From: Paenibacillus apiarius
GTDB taxonomy: Bacteria; Bacillota; Bacilli; Paenibacillales; Paenibacillaceae
DNA length: 64,000 nucleotides
Direction: 5' to 3'
Assembly: GCF_017052585.1 (NCBI RefSeq)
Contig: NZ_JAFFHZ010000001.1
Location: forward strand, 3,463,001 to 3,527,000
Below are positions 47,327 to 56,100 of this stretch, in pieces. A program made the position numbers and the translations under genes. Every line of letters begins with the position of its first letter. Within the stretch, counting starts at the first letter, position 1. A model generated the notes under the pieces. The model ran no database searches. It worked only from the letters and a program-made list of their open reading frames with translations, and had not been told where the DNA came from.

Positions 47327-47930
47327 TTCATTTACCTCCTTGTTTTGGGTGGATTAAGAAACACAAGAAACAGGGTGACTGTTCTCTATGAATACTCTGC
47401 TGCATCACCTCCTTCATAAAATTAAAGCGTTTATGTTCGTGTTGCATAACACTTGGCCGTTCTAAGGCGGGAGACAATAACAATAACGATAAGCAACTTG
47501 GTGTAATTAAGTAAGCGTTTGCAGTGAGTGCGGCAAGTGAAGAATAACCATTTCTGAAAAAAACGCATGTCAATTGCGGATAATTAGCGAGATTGTTGGA
47601 TGGGATAGTGCTGCGAAAAAGAAGCTGTTCATAATAGTTGGGTCGTAATCCAGTTATTTCAACACAGATTATACTAAAGTTTAACCGCTTATGCTATAGC
47701 TATTTTTGATTATTTTTAAACGGGGTGAAAACGGTTCCACTGCAAGCGGAAGTGCATCAAAATGATGCAGCGGCAGCGGGGCGAGCGTAAGGAGAAATGG
47801 GGACTTCGGCACAAGCGCGCTGTCTTGTAGGAACATGGGGATGTTGATATGATGGTGGTATTATTACCCAATCTATTTCATCATTCGAGGCAACCGTCCT
47901 GATGAGCAGGGAAGGAGTCGATAAGATATT
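47327..47930. other. Long intergenic region between divergent LPMO and NAT genes
   Basis: About 600 nt without a gene, AT-rich in its middle. It holds the two AAACGCTT cores for the LPMO side and the promoter of the acetyltransferase gene. No structured RNA was recognised. Confidence 0.45.
47510..47523 (-). promoter_or_regulatory. Candidate cre (CcpA) site upstream of the LPMO gene
   Basis: On the minus strand it reads TGCAAACGCTTACT, matching the Bacillus cre pattern TGNAANCGNWNNCA except for the final A. A second AAACGCTT core occurs at 47425-47432, also between promoter region and start. CcpA control of chitin-degrading genes is known in Bacillota; binding here is inferred. Confidence 0.45.
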
Positions 47931-48740
47931 ATGAACGAGTGCCGCAATAAAATGAAACCAGAAGTGCGAGCCTATTTAGAGCGGATCGGATATGAAGGAG
48001 CGGTGGACGTCAGCTCTGCCGCGTTGGCTGACTTGCAGGAGTGCCATTTGCATGCGGTTCCGTACGAAAATCTCGATATTTTGCGCCGTGTTCCGCTGTC
48101 GTTACATATTCCCGATCTATTCGATAAAATTGTCGTTCGCCGCCGCGGAGGCTACTGCTTTGAGCTTAATGCCCTATTTGGCTGGCTGCTGCGAGAGCTT
48201 GGCTATCCGGTGACCGACCTTATGTCCCGCTTTTGGCGCGATGAACCGAATCCGCCGCCGAAACGCCGTCATCATGTGCTGAAAGTGGAAGCGGGAGGGG
48301 CTTTTTACCTATGTGATGTCGGAGTGGGCGGCATTGTGCCGCGCCGGCCGATTCAAATGACCGAAGGACTGAAGCACCACCAGGGCGAAGAATGCTACCG
48401 CTTGGTTCGCGATCCCCAATATGGCTGGATGCTGTGCGAGCTCAAACGCGGCGAATGGTGTCAGCTTTATTCCTTTACGGAGGAGCCACAGCTTGCCAAA
48501 GATTTCATTATGGCCACGTATTGGTGCGAGAATGCGCCGGACTCGATTTTTATTCAGGATGCGATGGTGGCGATCCGTACCCGCGAGGGGCGCAGTACGG
48601 TTGCCGGACGGGAATTTCGTATCTATGCCTCCGATCAGGTGAGCACCTTTATTCCACAGACGGAGGCGGAGTATGAGGAAGCGCTGCGGTCTTATTTCGG
48701 CATCAGTCTCAATGAAATTACAAAGATGAAGAAACATTAA
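47931..48740 (+). CDS. nat: Arylamine N-acetyltransferase
   Basis: A 269-residue NAT that transfers acetyl from acetyl-CoA to aromatic amines or hydrazines. The catalytic triad is visible: Cys in RRRGGYCFELNALF (about residue 75), His in RRHHVLKVE (about 113) and Asp in YLCDVGVGG (about 128). The length is normal. GGAAGGAG is 14 nt before ATG 47931, a long gap; ATG 47952 is possible but farther. Its 3' end overlaps a remnant frame at 48716. Confidence 0.93.
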   Translation: MNECRNKMKPEVRAYLERIGYEGAVDVSSAALADLQECHLHAVPYENLDILRRVPLSLHIPDLFDKIVVRRRGGYCFELNALFGWLLRELGYPVTDLMSRFWRDEPNPPPKRRHHVLKVEAGGAFYLCDVGVGGIVPRRPIQMTEGLKHHQGEECYRLVRDPQYGWMLCELKRGEWCQLYSFTEEPQLAKDFIMATYWCENAPDSIFIQDAMVAIRTREGRSTVAGREFRIYASDQVSTFIPQTEAEYEEALRSYFGISLNEITKMKKH

Positions 48741-49033
48741 ACAAGCTAAACAGAGAGGAACTTGCTTATGATTTCTATAATGGCCAACATCCTAACTGGT
48801 TAGTTGAAATCGCCCAGGTCCCCGATCGAGAAATATTTATCGATGATGTTGCAAGATGGATCGACAAGCAGATACCTAAGTCTTTTTTGAAGTGGAAATA
48901 TGAGCTTCACGACCTATCGCCGAGGCAAATAGATCCGGATCAATTTGATCATGGGCTAATTTATCATTACCAATTTGATATTAATCAATTTACAGAAAAA
49001 TACATGCAGAAAATCGAAGAAAATCAAAGATAA
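48716..49033 (+). pseudogene. C-terminal gene remnant, no start codon
   Basis: An open frame of 105 codons with clearly protein-like composition (LAYDFYNGQHPNWLVEIAQV, later DKQIPKSFLKWKYELHDLSP, ending YMQKIEENQR). It has no ATG, GTG or TTG in its first half and begins inside the nat gene, so the 5' part has been lost. It ends with its own terminator. The family is not recognised. Confidence 0.5.
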
Positions 49034-49070
49034 CGGGAGATCGTAAATGTTGCGATTCGCCCGTTATTTT
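49032..49070 (+). terminator. Terminator after nat and the remnant
   Basis: AACGGG (49032-49037) pairs with CCCGTT (49060-49065), with ATCG/CGAT inside, followed by ATTTT. Confidence 0.65.
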
Positions 49071-49211
49071 GTGATGTTCCACGGAAGCAAAATCGCCGCT
49101 CACGGCTGAATTTGCCCGAATACGGCGATCGAGGGGCTGGACTATTTCACAAAATCCCGAATTTTGTGAAATAGTCCCGATACGAATACCGTCGTAATTC
49201 CCACAATATGG

Positions 49212-49367
49212 TCAGTCCCTTTTTCTGAAAATATTTTTAATTAAAGAAAACATTTTATCAAAGAAGTCACTTAGATATTTTTTGACTAGAAAACCTACCA
49301 GAGCAAAGAATAGTGAAATACCTATTATAAACACAAATAGTTTTAGTCCTATTTCTATAAATTCCAT
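49212..49367 (-). CDS. Small membrane protein, 51 aa
   Basis: A short ORF with an almost perfect ribosome site (AAGGAGGTG, 10 nt before the ATG at 49367). The peptide begins MEFIEIGLKLFVFIIGISLF, one transmembrane segment of about 22 residues. It ends with an amphipathic, Lys/Arg-rich tail (LIKNIFRKRD). This profile fits small membrane toxins, leaderless bacteriocins or regulatory micropeptides. No family is recognised. The region is AT-rich compared with the neighbours and lies between nat and a dead transposase. Confidence 0.55.
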   Translation of the reverse strand: MEFIEIGLKLFVFIIGISLFFALVGFLVKKYLSDFFDKMFSLIKNIFRKRD

Positions 49368-49561
49368 TTAGATACAGCACCTCCTTTTCATTTATTAAGC
49401 CTCTCGGAATTTATAATTCCGCATCGGCTCTGGCCTTCGGCCAGGGTCTTTTATTGTTTCACCCCCAGAACGGGAGTGCGAACAAACTTTCCTCTTGACT
49501 TTTCCGGATCGCCCCAATAATCGCTGAGAAGGCATTTTTTTGCCTATCTCTTGAGCATTGG

Positions 49562-51067
49562 GTGATCGTTATGAAGCTTGTTTCTCGCTCTCATCAGGAC
49601 TACTTGGCCTTTGTAGGCGAACAACTGAGAAAGGAGTATGATGCACCGGAAGCCCTGCTGTTTTTGGAGCACTTCTACAGCGACTTACTCTTTTGGATTA
49701 CGGCGATTTATCTGTCCGCCACCGCTTCCTTGATGCGTTCGGCTTACTCCGCCAATCCCAGAGGCCGCAAGCCTCATGATCCCGCCGACATGCTCCGCTG
49801 CTTGCTCCTTATTACCAAGCTCGGGCTGAGCGTGGATGACGGAGTCGTTGCGCTGCGCACGACGCCCGTCTATGCCATTCTCTGCGGCTTTCAGCCTGGC
49901 AAGACGCCGGGGGTCGGGACCTTCTACGACTTCTTTGCGCGGCTTTGGCGGGCATTCACCCCGCATAAAACCGGACGCATCAAACGCCGTTTGAAGAAGC
50001 CCCGAAAGAAAGGCAAAAAGAACGAAAAGCAAGAACCGAAAAATCCAAAAATTACAGAGAAACTCGTCTCCCGCGCCCTGCGCCAGGGGAAGATTCACTA
50101 CTCCCCCAAGGAACACGACCTGTTGCAGCAGCTGTTCCAACACATGTTTCTCCTGCCTTCTGCCGCAAAAGGTTTGCTTGGCGATATGAACGCCTTTCGC
50201 GTCATCGGCGACGGTTCCCCGGTTGAAACCGGAGCGCGTTCCTATGGCAAGTTCCTTTGCGATTGCCGAAAGTCGGGCAATTGGAAATGCTCTTGCAAAC
50301 GGCAGTTTTCGGATCCCGATGCCGATTGGGGCTGGGACAGCTATCGTGAGAAATATTACTACGGCCGTACGCTCTACATGTTCACGGCAGCGGACAGTCC
50401 GTACAATCTGCCTGTGTACGCGCGACTGTTCCGCGCCAGCCAGCATGACTCCGTGCGGCTACCGGGAACTGCGTCATTGGTACCGGGATTGGAAAGTGGG
50501 AGAGGCGATCTTGGATTCCGCCCACGACATCCTCCCGATCTATACCATGCTGGAACACGATGATGTTAGCAGTATCATCGACCTGAATCTCAGGCGTTCC
50601 GGGCATACGGTATACAATGAGATGAAAATTGGCGCCGACGGCGTGCCCGTCTGCCCGATCGGACGCAAAATGGTCTGCTGGGGCAAGTGTCCGGGCCGGC
50701 AGCCATCAAGTGGCGCTGTCCCGCCAAAGTCGGTAAATGGGAATGCCCGACTCCGTGTTCGCCTTCCGAGTACAGAAGGACATTCTACACATCCACTGCG
50801 GATAACCCGCGATTATTTCCGCGCATCCGCCGCGACAGCAAGGAGTGGAGAAAGCGTTATGCGCTCCGAACCGGGGTCGAACGTTGCATCAAGCGCCAAA
50901 AAGTCGACTACAAACTGGAAGCTTCACGCGGGCGCAGTTCCCGCCACTGGAACATTCGCGTGTACTTGATCGCCATGTGCCAGCATGCCGACGCATGGCG
51001 GGAAGAAGCAAAGAAGCATCAACAGCAAATGTCCGTACTGGATTGGTTGAATGAAGTTACAGCATGA
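49562..51067 (+). pseudogene. Decayed DDE transposase gene
   Basis: The reading continues through three frames. The first (49562 to about 50455) contains SANPRGRKPHDPADMLRCLL with LLITKLGLSVDD, then FRVIGDGSPVETGARSYGK, a CDCRKSGNWKCSCKR cysteine cluster and YGRTLYMFTAADSPYNLPVY. After a shift it reads RELRHWYRDWKVGEAILDSA with the expected SAHDILPIYTML. After another near 50690 it reads RRDSKEWRKRYALRTGVERC with CIKRQKVDY and ends at 51067. With at least two frameshifts it is inactive. The RNase-H-like transposase is of the IS4/IS5/IS1182 kind, exact family not assigned. Clear inverted-repeat ends were not found. Confidence 0.8.
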
Positions 51068-51384
51068 TGCATTTGGATTACATAGCGATTTTTTTAAAAC
51101 ACCCTTCATTAGGGTTCTTTGGCATACACATTTTTGTAAACAGCTTTCATTTAGGCCATTTCATTGACGTTGCTGCCTCTGATTCCCCTCATCCATGCTC
51201 GGAACTACCACTTAATTCCGAGCGTCTATTTTATGATTATACACATAACATCCACTTCAAGTGAAATTTACACTTTCGTATTAATAGGTCAGCCAGAATT
51301 ACGTCTATTTACAATTTGTAAAAATATACTAGAAAATATGTGCATATTGTGATAGTGTGGTAAAAAAAGGAGGATGGTAGTCCA
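51068..51384. other. AT-rich gene-free stretch
   Basis: Nothing recognised apart from the promoter region of the exoprotein gene at 51385. TGTGATAGT at 51348-51356 may be an extended -10, without a clear -35. Confidence 0.35.
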
Positions 51385-52050
51385 ATGGTAAGAAAATCTA
51401 TTAGTTTATGTATCGCTTTATGTCTATCTATCGCTCTATTTTTACCGGTTGGTGGACTGGCGAGCGCAAGTGGAGCACTATCAACGGACACAATTGTAAC
51501 TGAAGAGAATGTAAACCAAGTTATTGAATATCTAGGATTAGATCCTAGAGATCTAAAAAAAGCTGAAGCTGATGCTTTTTCAGATGATTCCGTTACTGTT
51601 ACTGTCGGGGAATTGGAACAAGCCCTTAATCAATTAAAACAACTTCCTAAAGAAGTTACATCAACAGAAAACCCTAATGCAATAGCTCCTCTAGCTTCGT
51701 CTGATTTTTGTACTGGATTACAAATGTTATATTATACAACTAATCTTGGTGGATCGTTTGAATTATCTTATGAAGTAAGTGCAAATTACTCGTGGAACAA
51801 ATTTACTGCTGCAAATAATGCGACCGTTTCAGTAATAGATAACGATGATAATTTATTAACATCTTTCACAATAGCTAGTAAAGATGTTGGAGCTAAAGTT
51901 ATTGATGACGGCAAAAAAGTTGAACTGAAAGCTAAAGTTAAAGTAGATTCGTGGATATCAGTTGGAAACATAGGACTTGTTAAGGTAACGACAACAACAG
52001 TTAATACAACAAAGGAATGGACTACTACATCAATTCCAGGCTGCGTTTAG
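51385..52050 (+). CDS. Secreted protein of unknown function
   Basis: A 221-residue exported protein. The signal peptide is MVRKSISLCIALCLSIALFL with cleavage probably after ASA (about residue 28). The mature part has an acidic helical region (residues 35-95) then a Thr/Val/Asp-rich beta-type domain with two cysteines (SDFCTG and SIPGCV) that could form a disulfide. AGGAGG is 11 nt before the ATG. No domain is recognised. It is markedly more AT-rich than the flanking enzymes and sits between a dead transposase and a possible toxin locus, which suggests horizontal origin. It has its own terminator. Confidence 0.75.
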   Translation: MVRKSISLCIALCLSIALFLPVGGLASASGALSTDTIVTEENVNQVIEYLGLDPRDLKKAEADAFSDDSVTVTVGELEQALNQLKQLPKEVTSTENPNAIAPLASSDFCTGLQMLYYTTNLGGSFELSYEVSANYSWNKFTAANNATVSVIDNDDNLLTSFTIASKDVGAKVIDDGKKVELKAKVKVDSWISVGNIGLVKVTTTTVNTTKEWTTTSIPGCV

Positions 52051-52086
52051 TAGAATATTAAGCCTTGGTTTGGCTCCAATTGTGGG

Positions 52087-52118
52087 TTACGATCTGTTAG
52101 ATCGTAGCTCTTTTTATT
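52087..52118 (+). terminator. Terminator of the exoprotein gene
   Basis: TACGATC (52088-52094) pairs with GATCGTA (52100-52106), then CTCTTTTTATT. Nearly the same hairpin recurs at 52450-52483. Confidence 0.8.
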
Positions 52119-52246
52119 GTTTGGAGAAATTTTCAACGATTTTTGGACTGTTAATGACGATTTTTAGGCTAGTAGATGGTACTATAGAATAGACAAGTGA
52201 GTTCGGTGGGGTCGCGGCGAAGCCTTTCGCAAGGGAGGTGATAGCC

Positions 52247-52393
52247 GTGACATTCTTGTTAGGTGTCCTGATGCGGTTGAGAAGACCGTCAGCATCGCAG
52301 CTGGCGTGTATGCTTTGTATCAAGCGATTCAAGCGGCGTACAACAAGCGAAAAAACCACCGAGATTAGGTTGGTCTCCTGATCGGTGGCTTTT
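52247..52393 (+). other. Possible small toxin-type locus
   Basis: A GTG at 52247 follows GGGAGGTG at ideal spacing and opens a 44-codon frame starting VTFLLGVLMRL that ends at 52381 inside a terminator hairpin (CCACCGA 52356-52362 with TCGGTGG 52382-52388, then CTTTT). In the neighbouring frame the sequence reads EKTVSIAAGVYALYQAIQAA with YNKRKNHRD and a stop at 52366-52368, which looks more like a short hydrophobic-then-basic toxin. A single frameshift would join the two. A strong SD, a tiny hydrophobic ORF and a stop inside the terminator are typical of type I toxin-antitoxin loci in Bacillota. No antisense RNA can be proven from sequence. Confidence 0.4.
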
Positions 52394-52449
52394 CGCTTTA
52401 GAGTGAATATGCTCGCCGTGGTTGCCCACCGGCTCTTTTGTTAAAGGGG

Positions 52450-52483
52450 CTACGATCTGGCAGGATCGTAGTCTCTTTTTATT
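52450..52483 (+). terminator. Second, near-duplicate terminator hairpin
   Basis: CTACGATC (52450-52457) pairs with GATCGTAG (52464-52471), then TCTCTTTTT. It repeats the hairpin at 52087 with only loop and closing-base changes, as if a segment had been duplicated. Confidence 0.75.
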
Positions 52484-52969
52484 GTATCCAGTAATCGGAT
52501 CAAGTAGTCCAAATTTTGTATCATATATCCACGTGACATATGATAGGAAATCCTATCTTTAATATACCATTCTGAGGGAAAATGCGCAAATCCGTACAAA
52601 GTCACGTAAATACGTCGAATGTCGTTCAAATTTCGTACAGTACGGTTTAAAATCCGCATTTAAAAAATCCCCGTGGTTGTGCAGACCAACGGAGATGCTG
52701 ATGGAGTATCTATCATAGCATGAAATTCGTTGATCTGTACACTGCATGAGGATTTGCACTATTTTCTTTCGAAACGATGTAATACAAATGTATTACACGC
52801 CGTTAATTTGATCGCAATAATGTATTACGGTGTGAATATAGGTATTGTATTGTAAAAATGCTTCGAATCTAGCGATTTTTTCCCGAATTTGAATCGGGAA
52901 GAGGTCGCTTTTTTTGACATAGGAAACCAAATTATGACTTTATTTTTGCATTAGGACAAAAGTATTGTG
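52484..52969. other. AT-rich gene-free stretch
   Basis: No supported gene. Short minus-strand frames (for example 52450-52659) have no ribosome site or recognisable domain. It contains a terminator-like hairpin at 52871. Confidence 0.4.
52871..52915 (+). terminator. Terminator-like hairpin
   Basis: AGCGA (52871-52875) pairs with TCGCT (52905-52909) and TTCCCGA (52880-52886) with TCGGGAA (52894-52900), followed by TTTTTTT. No coding gene ends just before it, so it may end an unseen small RNA or be a relic. Confidence 0.65.
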
Positions 52970-52998
52970 TTTACACAACAAATTTTATTTAGTACAAT
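52970..52998 (+). promoter_or_regulatory. Sigma-A-type promoter of the large protease gene
   Basis: TTTACA (52970-52975) and TACAAT (52993-52998) with a 17-bp spacer, about 107 nt upstream of the GTG start. Confidence 0.7.
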
Positions 52999-53104
52999 TC
53001 TATCAGTTTCCAAGAGGGAATGAGGAATCTGGAAACAGGAGGGTGAACAAGCATTCATCTGCTATAAAAATTTGATAGATTTGTTGGATAAGGAGGAATT
53101 CATC

Positions 53105-56100
53105 GTGTTTTACAAATCTGTGCTTCATCGATGGTTGGCGCTTGCGTTAACTATCATCCTGTTCGTAACGTCCGCTCCGGGGGCGTTCGCCATGAGCGGA
53201 GAGCCGAACGATTCCGCGATGCTGATGATGTCGGAATCCCGGCAAGCTCAAGCGGACACACCAGGCGGCAAGGTAGATGCCGCGCTCTATGAACAATTTG
53301 CGAACCAGCGATACGTTACGTATATCGTGAAGCTGAAAGAGCAGGTAAATGTGGAGGCGGCATCGTCTCTTGCGGCGACATATTCCGTTTTCTCCGGAGA
53401 GACCTCGGCGAAGCGGAAGCAGACGGTGCGCAGCTTCGTCCTTAATTCCTTGATGGAGACGGCCGACCGCGCACAATCTCCGTTGCTCGATGAATTGGAA
53501 GCAGGAGAGCGTTCCGGAACGGTACAGGACTTCCGGCCCTATTACATCGTTAATGCGGTGGCCGTTACCAGCACGCGGGACGTGATGGAGCGACTGTCCG
53601 CCCGTTCTGATGTGGAGGCTATTTCTCCTAACCATACATATACGTTGGACACGCTTAAGAGTCCTGAGGAGGAGCCGGTGCAGCCGCAATCCTTCCAAGC
53701 GAATGGCATGAATGGTGTGAGTGGCGCTGAGGGCAAGCCGAACATTCCTTGGAATTTACGGAACATTAACGCGCCTCAAGTGTGGGAGATGGGGATTGAC
53801 GGCACAGGCATCGTCGTCGCGAATATGGACTCTGGCGTTGACTGGACCCATCCTGCGCTGCAGCGCAAGTGGAGAGGATATAACGCTCAAGGCGAATTGG
53901 ACAAGCCTGAGCTGCATTGGTACGATGCTACGCTCGAACAGAAAAAGCTGCCTTATGATGGCGTCGGACATGGCACCCATGTTATGGGCACGATGGTCGG
54001 TTCCGAAGCGGATGGCAACAACCCGATTGGCGTTGCCCCGCAGGCGAAGTGGATTGCGGTGCGCATCTTTGACTCGGCGGGAGCGGCGACCGACGCCGGC
54101 ATTTTGGCTGCCGGCGAATGGCTGATGGCGCCTACCGACAAGAGCGGGCGCTCCTATCCTGAGCTGGCGCCGGACGTTGTCAACAATTCATGGGGCAACG
54201 TGCAGGCCGGGAAGAATGAGTTCTTTCAGGATATTGTGAGAGCATGGCGGTCAGCCGGCATTTTCCCGGCCTTTTCTGCGGGAAATACGAAGCCTCCGGA
54301 GAACAATGGCGGACCAGGCTCGATCACGCCTCCGGGGAACTACCCGGAATCGTTCGCGACCGGAGCCATTGATATCGATAACAGACTGGCCAGCTTCTCG
54401 CTGCAAGGACCGACTCCGTATGGACAGATGAAGCCGGAAGTGTCTGCCCCGGGCGTTCATATCCGTTCGTCGATGCCGGATGGGAAGTACGGGCTCATGA
54501 ACGGGACGTCAATGGCCAGTCCGCATACGGCAGGGGTTGCCGCTTTGCTGCTGCAGGCCAATCATTCGTTGACGGTGGAAAAATTAGAGACCATTTTAAA
54601 GAATACAGCTGTACCGCTAACAGACGATGAATTCCCTCAGACGCCGAACAACGGCTTTGGCTGGGGCATCGTCAATGCTTTCAATGCGGTATCCACGCTC
54701 AAGGGCGGACTCGGCTCGGTGGAAGGGACGATCACGATCGATGGAGAGGATGACGGCAAGCCTGTCATCGAGCATACGCCGATTACACTGACCTTCAATG
54801 CGATGGAGCTGGATATCTTTGCTCGTGTCATGGACGATAACAGTGTCGTCGGCGTTGAGCTTATGGTGCGCACGATTGGTGACAAGGACTGGACTGCGCT
54901 TCCGATGCGCCGCATCTCGGGCAATCATCAAGATGGGAAGTATGAAGGGAACATCCCAGTGTCTTCGCTTGTGAAGGAGGGCATTGAATATCGGATTCGC
55001 GCGGTTGATTTCAGCGGCAACGACGTCGAGACGGATATTTATCCGGTGAAGGTATCAGAAGGGGTTAAGCGGGGATACAAGCAGGATTTCGAACGCGATA
55101 TTGATGGATTCGACTTTGGCGGAGAGCTAGGCATTTGGGAATGGGGCGAGCCGACAACAGGTCCCGGCAAGGCTTATTCCGGCAGCAAGCTTATGGCTAC
55201 GCGGCTGCATGGCAATTATCCGGAAGGCGTGAAGGAGACATTCTTCGTGCTGCCGTTAATCGACTTGAGAGACGGCGAGCATGCCATATTGTCGTTCAAG
55301 CATTGGCACAAGCTTGGCGATTGGTTTTTCGCCTTGTTCGACAAAGCGGAGGTGTTCATCGGACGTGAATCGAACGGTTTTCAATATGAATTGGTGAAAG
55401 ATTTCAGAATGAGCAGCAGAGGCTGGCAAACGGAGTACATCGATTTATCACCGTACAAGGGCGATAAAATCTACGTCATCTTCAACTTGCGGGGCGAAAA
55501 CGGCAGTGACGAAGGCTGGTATGTCGATGACATTGAACTCATTGAGCCGGACCAAACCCAGCCATCTGCGCCAAAGGTGAAAGCAAGAAGCAATGCTCCC
55601 GGCCGTGTTATTGTGGAATGGGACAAGGACCCTCAGGGCGATGTGATGGACTATGTCATCTACCGCTCCACGACATCAGGAGGAGGATATGAAGAAATCG
55701 GCTCAAGCAAAGGCCGGAATTACGGCGACTATCCGGTGCAGGAAGGCACGTACTACTATATCGTTAAGGCGAGAACGTACAGCCAGGTGCTGAGCGAGGC
55801 CTCGAATGAAGTGTCATGGACATTTACGGGCGGCACGCCGATTTTTAGCGACAACTTCGAGGGAGAAGATAAAGGCTGGACGTTGGAAGGAGAGAACAAC
55901 CAGTGGGAGCACGGCGAGCCTAATCCGAAGTATGGTCCGGAGAAGGCGGTGTCCGGCAGCAAGGCCTGGGGAACGAATTTGTCTGGTTACTATGCAAAAA
56001 ACACGGATCAAAGTCTTATTTCCCCGGAAATTGACTTGACGGGCGCGCAGCATGCTTCCATCTATTTTCAGCAGTGGTACGATATCGACGCGCCTGACAA

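Noticed and set aside
49440-51180. Inverted-repeat ends for the decayed transposase
   Set aside because: No convincing pair of complementary ends could be found on either side, so no element boundaries are given.
52450-52759. Short minus-strand ORFs of 66-69 codons
   Set aside because: No Shine-Dalgarno, one covers a terminator hairpin, and nothing is recognisable in the peptides.
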